DNA of 64,000 nucleotides from a virus, in IMG/VR virus record IMGVR_UViG_3300024344_003321, positions 1 to 64,000 of that record. One strand, given 5' to 3'. The translations under genes and the position numbers were made by a program. Below the pieces are notes generated by a model. It saw only the letters and a list, made by a program, of their open reading frames with translations, had not been told where the DNA came from and ran no database searches. Of the stretch, positions 16,533 through 25,454 are shown in pieces (position 1 is the first letter of the stretch; the number at the start of each line of letters is the position of its first letter).

Positions 16533-19500
16533 ATGGGTAGAATAATTGAAATGCAGACACATTGGTCTGGTGGTAAATTTACCAGTGAGGAAGATGCTAA
16601 ATTAAAAAAATCAAAAAGTAATACAACTTCCGATAAACAAAATAAAGAGAATAAAGGTCCAATTAAAATAGTTGAACCACCAAATCAAGTTGTTCAAAAG
16701 CGTATATTTGGTCAACCAATCGATACTAAAATACATGAATTGTTGCAACAAAGGCAATTTAATAATGCTGGTATAAATCCCAATCAATCTCGGACTGTTT
16801 CAGTAACTGGAGGAGGGCAGGCAATACCTGGTGGTAGTGTAGCAGGGGGATTTGAACTTGAACCTATTGATGTAGTTGGTAGCAGTAAAAATAATTTCAA
16901 TACATTATCTGAGCAAACATCATGGGCAAGAATGTGGACTGCAGTACGAAATACTTCATTTACGGGTGCCAAAGGTGTATCAGAGCAAACAGTTAAAGAT
17001 GCATCAGAGTCAGAGAAACATTTTTATTTTGAAAAAAATGGAAGATATTTTAAGATGGATAAAACTATTCTCGATACTATGGTGTATGAATTGGGTAATA
17101 GTAATTATAGTACCTTCGTGGCATCACCAAATACACCAATTACTTCTACTGTAACTAATAGTCCGACAGCAAATGCAGATGAGACTTCTACATTCAGTGC
17201 TGAACTTAGTGCAAATCAATTTCTAAAACCCCCTGCAGGATTAATTTCTATTGATTCAACTACTGAAGGAACATTGGGGGCTATAAAGCGAACTACGGTA
17301 AATTTTATGGTGCATAATTTTTATGATTTTGAAAATATTTATCTGAAATATTTTTTAAAACCTGGTGCACTATTATTCATTGATTTGGGTTGGAGTGATT
17401 CAGCAATGTATGATAACCGTGCATTAGTTGAAGAAAATGGTGGTAAGGATATGGAGAAAATGCTATTTGGACGGGATGGTGTATTAGATAGGTACCCAGG
17501 AGAATTAGAAATAATAATGGGATATGTTACACACTATACATCAAAGGCTTTGGCAGATGGTAGTTTTGAATGTAGTGTGGAGATAATTTCAAAGAATGAG
17601 ATATTAATAAATAATCAATTGGATGAAGCGAGTGGTGTAAAAAATAAGACTTTTTCATTTATGGGTCCATATTTAATTAATACACTGATAGGTGAACTTG
17701 GTATAGAACTCGGAACTATTTTTGCTGATATAGACCCAAATGTAGAAAAAATTAGTGAAAATGATGTTGCAGCAGAGCAGGACTATATTGAATCATGGGG
17801 TAGAATATTATTTGGTGGTGGGCATAAAACAACTGATATACCTAAAATTGGAATCGAGAGGGGATTATATTGGCAAGAAATACCATACATTGATACTAAA
17901 TCTGGTGTGTTTGGTAGAAAAAAACGAAAATATAGCAATGGTAAAAACTTATATATTACTTGGGGGTTCTTTGAAGATAAATTTTTAAATAACGAATTAG
18001 GGTTATTTTCAGATGATGAAATGAGCACACTTTCAAATTCAATAAATGCAAAATTTGATACTACTAATTCATTTGTGCCATTAGATGCAAACCTACAAAA
18101 ACGGCAATATTCGATTTTAGACAAATCGTCATTGGTTTTCATGTATCCGACAAAATGGGGGGTATTAGAGGATAAAGATAACGATGAATATTCCAGTTAC
18201 AGTTATGTACAAGGTAAATACTCTGGTTTACAACGGCAGCATGAAAATCTAGGAGTGTGCCCAATATCTGAATTATGGATAAGTTTATCAGTAATCCAGC
18301 AAGCGTTTTCAGAGTTTGATAGCGTTAGTGCAGCATTGATTGACATAATGGATACTATATCTGCAGCTGCATTTGATATATTTAGTTTAAAATTGAGTAC
18401 TAATGATAATGCAGTAACTTCACTATCCGTTGTTGATAGGAATTTTACAGATATGGATACTCAATCCTTTAATGATTTATTTGTGTTTAAACCTCATTCT
18501 CCGCAGTCTATCATTACAGATATGCAACTTAATTACACAACTCCACAGAATGGGTTACAGAACTTAATAGCTATACAAAATACTATATCACCAATGTTTC
18601 CTAATTCATCTAATATTGATATGAATTTAGCATTAAAGGGGTTGATGGCGTTTGACAATACCAATACATTTGAATATTTGCCGCAATCCGACACGGGTTT
18701 GTTGAAATTAAAATCACGGATACAAGAAAATGAAATTTCGTCCCAAAATAATAGTAGAGTTGAAGTGTCAACTGGTAATATAAACTCTGATAATGTAACT
18801 TCTGCATTAAGTAATATATATAATGTTGAAACAGATGACTATGAGGACAAAGTGAGTCAGTTGGAGGACGCAAGAGATGAGTATGTACGGGCTGCATTCG
18901 AGGATGAAGCAGAGCAAGTAACGAATGGTTATGGGTTTAACCTCGGGGGTCCATTCAGTGGTGGAAAATCGACAACTAAACCAATTGATGATGAATCTAC
19001 TAAAAAAATTAAAGGTGTTGTTGATTATACTTATGTAGATTCATTGGAAGAATATTATGGGTTGTTAGCAAAAAATAAATTTTATTTTGAAACATTTGAT
19101 ACGATTATTCCAATGGAGCTAGAACTATCTATATATGGTATATCGGGTATTGCTCCTGGTGATTTATTTAAGGTAGATTATCTACCATACCAACTCAGAA
19201 GTAATATATATTTTCAGGCAATAACAGTAAGTCAGACACTTACTGCATCAAGGTGGACTACCCGTATAGTAGCAGTTCCTCGTGTTAGACGGAAATTAAA
19301 ATCAGATTTAGTATCAGGCGATATTCCAATATATAAAATCAATGATGCAACTAATATACGATTAACAAAAAAATTCTTGTTGTCACAAGGTGTTAGCCGT
19401 AATGCTGCATGGTTATTTACAGATTTTACAGTATTGGATGACCCCAGGGTCAATCAATATAATGATATTTTTGTAGTTAAAGGTTTAGTATCGGCCGAGT

Positions 19501-19808
19501 CATTACAGGATTCATCTATATGGGATAATGTTGTAATGACGGGGGAAAATAAAGAAGGTACTTATAATAATTTTACAAATAATTTACATTCTTGGTTTAC
19601 AGATAAAGATGAATATGAAAAAAATTCAGAGTGGTTTCCATTAGAAGTAGATTTTGCTGAAGGGGTATATGTATATGTAGTAGTATCTGGATTTAAAAAT
19701 TTAGTTTTGCCAGGTAAAGCTAACAAAAACCTTGGTGAGTGGATCCAAAAAATTGTCTGGATAAGCCACCATTCTACAAAATTAAGGATGCAACCATCAG
19801 TATCATAA
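16533..19808 (+). CDS. Baseplate hub protein (gp27-like, large)
   Basis: This 1091-residue protein contains FMVHNFYDFENIYLKYFLKPG and LLFIDLGWSDS around residues 255-290, seen in hub proteins of marine T4-like phages. Late in the protein are ELSIYGISGIAPGDLFKVDYLP and FQAITVSQTLTASRWTTRIVAVPRV (about 865-925), resembling the late-control/gp27 hub fold where GD-x-F-x-(V/I) and a final beta hairpin occur. It is nearly three times longer than T4 gp27 (391), with large low-complexity Asn/Ser/Thr segments. It closes the tail block. It lacks any lysozyme motif I can see. Confidence 0.65.
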   Translation: MGRIIEMQTHWSGGKFTSEEDAKLKKSKSNTTSDKQNKENKGPIKIVEPPNQVVQKRIFGQPIDTKIHELLQQRQFNNAGINPNQSRTVSVTGGGQAIPGGSVAGGFELEPIDVVGSSKNNFNTLSEQTSWARMWTAVRNTSFTGAKGVSEQTVKDASESEKHFYFEKNGRYFKMDKTILDTMVYELGNSNYSTFVASPNTPITSTVTNSPTANADETSTFSAELSANQFLKPPAGLISIDSTTEGTLGAIKRTTVNFMVHNFYDFENIYLKYFLKPGALLFIDLGWSDSAMYDNRALVEENGGKDMEKMLFGRDGVLDRYPGELEIIMGYVTHYTSKALADGSFECSVEIISKNEILINNQLDEASGVKNKTFSFMGPYLINTLIGELGIELGTIFADIDPNVEKISENDVAAEQDYIESWGRILFGGGHKTTDIPKIGIERGLYWQEIPYIDTKSGVFGRKKRKYSNGKNLYITWGFFEDKFLNNELGLFSDDEMSTLSNSINAKFDTTNSFVPLDANLQKRQYSILDKSSLVFMYPTKWGVLEDKDNDEYSSYSYVQGKYSGLQRQHENLGVCPISELWISLSVIQQAFSEFDSVSAALIDIMDTISAAAFDIFSLKLSTNDNAVTSLSVVDRNFTDMDTQSFNDLFVFKPHSPQSIITDMQLNYTTPQNGLQNLIAIQNTISPMFPNSSNIDMNLALKGLMAFDNTNTFEYLPQSDTGLLKLKSRIQENEISSQNNSRVEVSTGNINSDNVTSALSNIYNVETDDYEDKVSQLEDARDEYVRAAFEDEAEQVTNGYGFNLGGPFSGGKSTTKPIDDESTKKIKGVVDYTYVDSLEEYYGLLAKNKFYFETFDTIIPMELELSIYGISGIAPGDLFKVDYLPYQLRSNIYFQAITVSQTLTASRWTTRIVAVPRVRRKLKSDLVSGDIPIYKINDATNIRLTKKFLLSQGVSRNAAWLFTDFTVLDDPRVNQYNDIFVVKGLVSAESLQDSSIWDNVVMTGENKEGTYNNFTNNLHSWFTDKDEYEKNSEWFPLEVDFAEGVYVYVVVSGFKNLVLPGKANKNLGEWIQKIVWISHHSTKLRMQPSVS

Positions 19809-19813
19809 AATGC

Positions 19814-19842
19814 TTGTTTTATATATAAAAAAAGTGTTATAT
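19814..19842 (+). promoter_or_regulatory. Candidate sigma70-like early/middle promoter
   Basis: TTGTTT (19814-19819), 17 bases, then TTATAT (19837-19842). The extended string TTGTTTTATATAT recurs at 24598 and 31592. TGCTT at 19811-19815 also resembles a T4 MotA box. It drives the family A polymerase-like gene 28 bases downstream. Confidence 0.4.
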
Positions 19843-19869
19843 TATAGTATATAGTAAATTAGGTTATAA

Positions 19870-21111
19870 ATGTACATTGTAATTCCAATACATTCGGATG
19901 GGTTTATACATCCATTACACAAGGAAAATAGATTATCTCTGCTTTATGTCAAAGAGCTAGGTCAACCCGGTCGTGTGCTTACATTCAATCACATGGATTT
20001 ACTTGCATCAGATTCGTATGAATTTCTAAAAAATGAAACTATATTAACACCGTCTAAAAAACATTTATTATCAGTATATCCATTTAAAAATGTATATGAT
20101 ATGAATATGTTGAATTGGTGGATTTACAACAAACCAATGAATTTAGATATAAAAGTAAATACAATAGATATATTAAATAATAGATTTTATAATCTTAAAA
20201 ATATAAATACAGTAATTCCTATATATAAACATCTTGAATATTGTAATAAAGTTGCAGAATATATAGAGCAATTATGGGAAAATAAAGATAAAATTGATTT
20301 TAATAACTATTTATTATATAATAGAGATGCAATATTAGCTTATTATTCAATCGAAAGACGAGGTATCAGGGTTTCAGATGATGTATGTGATGTATTCGAT
20401 AATAGAGTAAAAAAACATATTTCAGATAACAAGTTATATTCAGATTATTTTTTAAATACAACTACAGGTAGGCCAAGTAATTCATTCGGTTCAATCAATT
20501 TTGCAGCACTTGAACCAGCAAAAAGAAAAGTATTTATACCTGAAAATGATATTTTTATTGAATATGATTATGATGCATATCATTTGAGAATAATAGCAGA
20601 TTTAGTTGGATATAAGTTTCCAGATGGTTCAGTCCATGAATATTTAGCAAGTTGGTATGGTGTTGAATATGATGAATCTAAAAGTATAACATTTAAAATA
20701 TTATATGGTGGTATAAGTGACGAGATGGCGAATAAAGTTCCGTTCTTTAAAAAAGTAAGAGAATTTATATCGTTACAATGGAAGTTATTTAATTCACAAA
20801 AATATGTTGAAACTTATATTTATAATAGAAGAATTGTATCAAAAAATTTAGAGGGAATGAATGCTAATAAGGTGTTCAATTATTTAATACAATCGCATGA
20901 AACTGAATTAAACATAAAAACAATAATTGAGTTACAGCGATATTTATTGGATAAACAGACTAATTTAGTGTTATATGGATATGACAGTTTTTTGTTTGAT
21001 TTTTCTAAAAATGATAGTGAGCACATTCTTTATAATTTAAAGAAAATATTAGAACGGAATGGTCACCCAATAAAATTAAAGCAAGGTTATAATTATCAGG
21101 AGATGAAATGA
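19870..21111 (+). CDS. Small family A DNA polymerase-like protein
   Basis: This 413-residue protein shows the family A order: TTTGRPS (about 197-203), motif A with Asp233 (EYDYDAYHLR), motif B with Lys271, Phe275 and Tyr279 (ESKSITFKILYGG), and motif C with Asp372 (LYGYDSFLF). Compared with E. coli Pol I, the two metal-binding Asp residues and the motif B Lys/Phe/Tyr are kept. The steric-gate Glu710 is His238, the motif B Arg754 is Tyr, and HDE in motif C is YDS. No 3'-5' exonuclease motifs are visible in the first 190 residues. The phage also has a full gp43, so this may be a repair or specialised polymerase, or a non-catalytic relative. Confidence 0.75.
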   Translation: MYIVIPIHSDGFIHPLHKENRLSLLYVKELGQPGRVLTFNHMDLLASDSYEFLKNETILTPSKKHLLSVYPFKNVYDMNMLNWWIYNKPMNLDIKVNTIDILNNRFYNLKNINTVIPIYKHLEYCNKVAEYIEQLWENKDKIDFNNYLLYNRDAILAYYSIERRGIRVSDDVCDVFDNRVKKHISDNKLYSDYFLNTTTGRPSNSFGSINFAALEPAKRKVFIPENDIFIEYDYDAYHLRIIADLVGYKFPDGSVHEYLASWYGVEYDESKSITFKILYGGISDEMANKVPFFKKVREFISLQWKLFNSQKYVETYIYNRRIVSKNLEGMNANKVFNYLIQSHETELNIKTIIELQRYLLDKQTNLVLYGYDSFLFDFSKNDSEHILYNLKKILERNGHPIKLKQGYNYQEMK

Positions 21112-23159
21112 AAAAGAATGCAATTGAATATTTATTAGAGCGATTATCAGTTAAATTTGGTATTATAGATTTTAATCAACCAATACAGATTGCATATTTA
21201 TATGAAGTGTTGACTCATATGGATATTCCAATACAGTTAGCTCAGGAATCTATATCGCGATTAACTGAAGGTGATAGATTTTATGCTAAAAATCCTAAAG
21301 GTAAAAAAATAAGTGCATTTGATACTGAAGCTGCAAGAGATGCAGCTATAAATTCAAAGGGATATATAAAAGTATCTGATGCAGAAGCAGAACGAGAACT
21401 AAATAAACAAACTAAAGATACAGTAAAAAACCAGCGTGATAAGGAAAATGATACTGAGCCAAAAGATGATAAATCATCAAAACCTCAACCTGATACTTCC
21501 CCTCCTATAACTGATATACCTACACATCAATTTACTGGTGCAGAGCAAGATATGCAAGATGATGGTATAGGGAAATCATCAGATGAACAGAGAAAAATAG
21601 ACCATGAAACTACTGATTCGCAGTTAAAATTGACTGTATCTGATGCAAAGGCTCAAGCAAAAAAGAAGGGTAAAAAAGGAGTTGGTGCGGGCACACCAGA
21701 ATCGAGGGCTGGAGAGGCAGCAACTCATTATGCATTAAGACAATTAAAAAATGGTAATTCACTTGCAGATATAAAACAACAATTGATGGCTATATCGAAG
21801 GGAAAAACTAACTCAGATACAGGAAAAGTAGATAAAACAGTTTTAACGCGAGAATGGGTCAATGGGGCATTAAACTGTTCGGAATATATTGTTAATAAAT
21901 TTGGGATTGATAGTATTGAAGAAATAGTATGGGATACACCAAATGGTAGAGCACTGATAGATGTTGAAGGCCACGATACATCTTCGGATATGTTTGTTAA
22001 ATTAAAGACTGGTGAGCGCGTGGGTATATCATTGAAAAAAGATGGTAAAGTATTTATTTTGAACGGTGGATATGCAAAACAATTTAATGATTTATTGGAT
22101 GGTTTAAATTTAGATGCTAGTAGTAGAGCACAAATAGAAGATGAATTAGGTTATGATACATTTAAGAGTGACAGAGAAGTTGCATTTTCAGAAGGAATTA
22201 GTCATTTAATAAACATATTACCAACTATTCGGGAGGAGTTAGAAAAATATAAAACAGATTCTAAATTAGCAACAAATCATTTTGGACCTAATTATAACAA
22301 ATATTTGGATATTTTAAATCAAGGTGATGAAGTTTATTATCAGATGATGCAGAAAGCCAAAGAGCAGACTTTAAGTGGTGAAGAAATGAAAGCATTATCA
22401 AAGTTAGCTAAATCGAATACGGCCGTCAAAGAAAGTGTTCCAGAAGTGTATAGTGAAATGCGAAATAGTGAGATACGATTGACCCAAAAAATATTGCGTA
22501 AAGCAAACAGTGATGAGCAATTCAGAGGGGGGTTGAAAGAAATAGCATTACATGGTATTCATGTGGAAGAGATTTTAGGTATTCATGATAATCCTAAATT
22601 AGATAAATTTATAACTGTATATGGTGAATCTGGTGGTGCAGAATTATCACCAGACACACTTGTAAAGTTATTTAATCTTGATGGTTTATATAGTGAACTT
22701 ACTGATTTAGGTGGTAATGAAAAAGAGCATAAAATTGATGAAATTAGAAAACACATTAGAAGTATGGTAGAGTTTGATTTTAAAGATGGTGCTAGAGATG
22801 GTGTGGTGAAAATCAAACATGAGGGCCCACCAGAACAAGATTTTCCATTATTTACTATCAAATGTCGAACTAAGCCAATCGGAGATGCACCAACATTAGA
22901 AATGTCACAAACCACATATATGGTAAATGCTTTGAAATACGGACTTAAAATAGACGGTTGGCCAGAGAAGCAACAAAAAACATTCTATACAGGTCAATTG
23001 AAGGATTTATACGAGCAGCGCGATGATAGTGCAACGGATGAGAGGAAAGCAGTTGATGCACAAATATCAGAATTAGAAACTAAAAGTGGTTATGTTAGAA
23101 AATTTAATCCAAAAACTCGTAAATATATTTTTACTAAGGCACCGGCAGAAGCAGTATAA
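21108..23159 (+). CDS. Large hypothetical protein, possible nuclease-like core
   Basis: This 683-residue protein overlaps the polymerase-like gene by 4 bases and the next gene by 1. Residues 1-50 look structured, about 95-170 are a charged Pro/Asp/Lys linker, and about 185-330 include SSDMFVKLKTGERVGISLKK and GKVFILNGGYAKQ. The D-x(n)-GISLKK pattern recalls PD-(D/E)xK-type nucleases with a substituted acidic residue, but I could not confirm a fold. The C-terminus has a charged helix and ends RKFNPKTRKYIFTKA. A role with the adjacent polymerase is possible from coupling. Alternatively it is an injected virion protein. Confidence 0.5.
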   Translation: MKKNAIEYLLERLSVKFGIIDFNQPIQIAYLYEVLTHMDIPIQLAQESISRLTEGDRFYAKNPKGKKISAFDTEAARDAAINSKGYIKVSDAEAERELNKQTKDTVKNQRDKENDTEPKDDKSSKPQPDTSPPITDIPTHQFTGAEQDMQDDGIGKSSDEQRKIDHETTDSQLKLTVSDAKAQAKKKGKKGVGAGTPESRAGEAATHYALRQLKNGNSLADIKQQLMAISKGKTNSDTGKVDKTVLTREWVNGALNCSEYIVNKFGIDSIEEIVWDTPNGRALIDVEGHDTSSDMFVKLKTGERVGISLKKDGKVFILNGGYAKQFNDLLDGLNLDASSRAQIEDELGYDTFKSDREVAFSEGISHLINILPTIREELEKYKTDSKLATNHFGPNYNKYLDILNQGDEVYYQMMQKAKEQTLSGEEMKALSKLAKSNTAVKESVPEVYSEMRNSEIRLTQKILRKANSDEQFRGGLKEIALHGIHVEEILGIHDNPKLDKFITVYGESGGAELSPDTLVKLFNLDGLYSELTDLGGNEKEHKIDEIRKHIRSMVEFDFKDGARDGVVKIKHEGPPEQDFPLFTIKCRTKPIGDAPTLEMSQTTYMVNALKYGLKIDGWPEKQQKTFYTGQLKDLYEQRDDSATDERKAVDAQISELETKSGYVRKFNPKTRKYIFTKAPAEAV

Positions 23160-23554
23160 TGAAAACCCAACTATTAGCAACATTCACCACGAAAGTTTAT
23201 TTAGATGGTATTGTAGATAAAATCAAAGATATTTACCCTATCATATTTGATAAAATTTATGTGTTACAAAATGAAGATTCGCATAAAGAATTAATTTGCA
23301 CTTATAATGTGGATGTAACTCAATCAGTAGATTATAATGCAATAGAAAATACAATATCATTACATCGAAAAAAACACACTAATACATTGTACACAATCAA
23401 TGCATTAAATGAGGTTGTGATGAATATGAACAATGGAGTTAAAGACCCAAACACAATAGTGCCATGGGAAAATTACAAAAATTCTATTTTAGTCACTAAT
23501 TCAGATGGCTTAAATAAAATCAACACAAGGATATTTAAAATAATAAAACTTTAA
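23159..23554 (+). CDS. Hypothetical protein
   Basis: This 131-residue protein of mixed alpha/beta character (VYLDGIVDKIKDIYPIIFDKIYVLQNEDSHKEL near the start, TLYTINALNEVV in the middle) has no motif I recognise. Its ATG overlaps the previous stop by one base, so it is probably translated with the two upstream genes as one operon. No signal peptide or membrane segment is seen. Confidence 0.6.
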   Translation: MKTQLLATFTTKVYLDGIVDKIKDIYPIIFDKIYVLQNEDSHKELICTYNVDVTQSVDYNAIENTISLHRKKHTNTLYTINALNEVVMNMNNGVKDPNTIVPWENYKNSILVTNSDGLNKINTRIFKIIKL

Positions 23555-23558
23555 TGTT

Positions 23559-23586
23559 TTGGGATTTTAATATATACTTATATATA
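23559..23586 (+). promoter_or_regulatory. Candidate promoter before the thioredoxin-like gene
   Basis: TTGGGA (23559-23564), 16 bases, then TATATA (23581-23586), in a 66-base gap. It is weaker than the sites at 19814 and 24598. Confidence 0.3.
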
Positions 23587-23620
23587 GTTATTAACAATAC
23601 AACAATAGGAGAAATAGGTT

Positions 23621-24184
23621 ATGAGTGAATCTACCTTATATTATTTTTATTCAGTAGGATGTGGTTGGTGTAAAAAGACAGAACCACTTATTGATGAATT
23701 AAACAAATCAGGTTATGATATTCTAAAATTAGATTTATCCGAAAAAGATAATCAGGAATTGAATACAGAATTAAAAGAAAAATACAAAGTTCAATGCGGT
23801 ACACCGTGGTTAATTGATGCAGAAACAGGCAATCAAATTTGTGGATTTCGTGAAAAAGATATAATTGAAAAATGGGCTAAAGGTGAGGAAATTCCAGAAC
23901 CACCTAAACCAAAAGGCCCACCTCCTCCACCACCACAAGATTTCAAAGATAAAAAAGGAGTGAGTGAGTGGAAAACAGGGTATGAAAAATGGGTGAAGGA
24001 AAATAAACATATGCCAAACCTTCCGCCAGCTGACCAGATGTTAGAACGGCTCGAAAAGCAAGCTGAGTTTATGAAAAATAGACAGAATCAGGTAGCACCT
24101 GGTAATTCACCACAATTAGATGTTAGAGTCAGTGCAATAGAAAAAAAGATAGATAGGTTAATGAAACATTTAGGTGTAAAATGA
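23621..24184 (+). CDS. Thioredoxin-like protein with proline-rich linker and coiled coil
   Basis: This 187-residue protein has a thioredoxin/glutaredoxin fold in residues 1-85: LYYFYSVGCGWCKK with redox Cys14 and Cys17, and the cis-proline motif GTPW at Pro62. A linker with a run of prolines (about 95-106) leads to a helical region and a short C-terminal coiled coil (SAIEKKIDRLMKHLG). It could reduce ribonucleotide reductase (NrdJ downstream has a CX4C tail) or act on a structural partner. The fused C-terminal part suggests recruitment to a complex. It overlaps the next gene by 4 bases. Confidence 0.75.
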   Translation: MSESTLYYFYSVGCGWCKKTEPLIDELNKSGYDILKLDLSEKDNQELNTELKEKYKVQCGTPWLIDAETGNQICGFREKDIIEKWAKGEEIPEPPKPKGPPPPPPQDFKDKKGVSEWKTGYEKWVKENKHMPNLPPADQMLERLEKQAEFMKNRQNQVAPGNSPQLDVRVSAIEKKIDRLMKHLGVK

Positions 24185-24585
24185 AATTTAAACCAAAGCC
24201 AACTGTTGACAGGCAGGCCAGTAAGGTAGAATTGGAGTGTATTGATAAAACTGAAAAGATGTTAGAGGGAGAACATAAGCTCCCTCCAGCATCCCAGATG
24301 ATACGAAACATTGCAGTTGACCACTGGAAAGGTTTGAAAGCTTTTATCCGTGGAAAACAAGTAATTACAACACAAGAAGAAGCACAACGAAGATGGGATA
24401 TATGTACAAAATGTCCACATCTTAAATATGATGAAACAAATCCAGATACTAATAAAAAAGATGGTAGATGTACTCATTGTGGGTGTTTTATGAATGTGAA
24501 AGTTCATTACGCTACAGCAGAATGTCCTATTAAAAAATGGACAAAAGATTGCAACCACGAAAATAAATGTGGGTGTGAAAATTAA
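24181..24585 (+). CDS. Zinc-binding conserved phage protein
   Basis: This 134-residue protein has CTKCPHL (about residues 79-85) followed by GRCTHCGCFMNVKVHYATAECPIKKW and a Cys-rich end (CNHENKCGCEN). The paired CxxC motifs and CxxCxC suggest one or two zinc sites. The pattern is common in marine phage proteins without known function. It is translationally coupled to the thioredoxin-like gene, so the two may act together, perhaps in thiol exchange. This is inference from context. Confidence 0.6.
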   Translation: MKFKPKPTVDRQASKVELECIDKTEKMLEGEHKLPPASQMIRNIAVDHWKGLKAFIRGKQVITTQEEAQRRWDICTKCPHLKYDETNPDTNKKDGRCTHCGCFMNVKVHYATAECPIKKWTKDCNHENKCGCEN

Positions 24586-24597
24586 TTAAAAAAAAAC

Positions 24598-24627
24598 TTG
24601 TTTTATATATCAAAAAAGATATATATT
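24598..24627 (+). promoter_or_regulatory. Candidate sigma70-like promoter of the gene 32 unit
   Basis: TTGTTT (24598-24603), 18 bases, then TATATT (24622-24627). The string TTGTTTTATATAT is shared with 19814 and 31592. It would give a leader of about 60 bases before gp32. Confidence 0.45.
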
Positions 24628-24658
24628 ATAGTAATAGGTTATGTGTAAAAACATAAAT

Positions 24659-24679
24659 AATAAACAATAAACAATAAAC
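24659..24679 (+). repeat. 32: Three tandem AATAAAC units in the gene 32 leader
   Basis: AATAAAC occurs three times in a row directly upstream of the AAGGAG ribosome site of gp32. The segment is unstructured and free of G. In T4, gp32 represses its own translation by binding an unstructured AU-rich leader. These repeats would suit such an operator. This function is inferred by analogy. Confidence 0.5.
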
Positions 24680-24696
24680 ATAAGGAGATATTTAAC

Positions 24697-25440
24697 ATGG
24701 ATATCAACGCAATAAAAAACCGATTAAATCAGTTACAAACAACAACTTCAACAAAAAACTCATTTTGGAAACCAGAACCAGGTAAAACACAAATTAGAAT
24801 TGTACCTTACAAATTCAATAAGGACAATCCTTTTAGTGAGTTATTTTTTCATTATCAATTTGAAAATAAAACATTCATTTCACCAGTATCATATGGTCGT
24901 CCAGACCCAATCAATGAATTTTCATCTAAATTGAAATCAACGGGTGTAAAAGATGATTGGATTCAAGGTAAACGATTAGAACCTAAAATGAGAACTTATG
25001 TTCCAGTAGTAGTTAGAGGGCAAGAAGCTGATGGTGTGAAGTTTTGGGGATTTGGTAAAACAGTTTATCAAGAACTATTATCAATTATAGCAGACCCAGA
25101 TTATGGTGATATTACAGACCCAATTAATGGACGAGATATTACTGTTGAAAAAATGACACCGGCAGAAGCAGGCAATCAATATGGTAAAACTACAATTCGA
25201 GTTAAACCAAATCAAGTACCTTTAACAGATGATAAGGACCAACTGAAAAGATTATTTGACTCTCAGGTAGATTTAAATGAATTATACACTGAACCGTCTT
25301 ATGATGATTTAAAGGAAGTCCTTGATAGATATATGAATCCTGAAGCAGAAGAAACAGAAGAAGAAACACTCGCCGCAGAACCTGTAGCACCAGTTACTTC
25401 AAATGTGGGTGATGCTTTCGATAGTTTATTTGACAACTAA
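24697..25440 (+). CDS. 32: Single-stranded DNA-binding protein (gp32-like)
   Basis: This 247-residue protein begins with an N-terminal helix for cooperative binding, followed by NSFWKPEPGKTQIRIVPYKFN and FFHYQFENKTFISPVSYG typical of T4-like gp32 OB-fold cores. KFWGFGKTVYQELLSIIADPDYGDITDP is the other conserved stretch. The last 40 residues are acidic (EAEETEEETLAAEP) and end DAFDSLFDN, the usual tail that binds replication partners. It is shorter than T4 gp32 (301), and the zinc-binding Cys/His set of T4 is not evident. It heads the replication cluster with UvsX directly downstream. Confidence 0.85.
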   Translation: MDINAIKNRLNQLQTTTSTKNSFWKPEPGKTQIRIVPYKFNKDNPFSELFFHYQFENKTFISPVSYGRPDPINEFSSKLKSTGVKDDWIQGKRLEPKMRTYVPVVVRGQEADGVKFWGFGKTVYQELLSIIADPDYGDITDPINGRDITVEKMTPAEAGNQYGKTTIRVKPNQVPLTDDKDQLKRLFDSQVDLNELYTEPSYDDLKEVLDRYMNPEAEETEEETLAAEPVAPVTSNVGDAFDSLFDN

Positions 25441-25454
25441 ATAGGAGAATAACA

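Noticed and set aside
24659-24679. Tandem AATAAAC units as a CRISPR-like array
   Set aside because: The units are 7 bases without spacers and lie in a leader. No Cas genes occur in the window.
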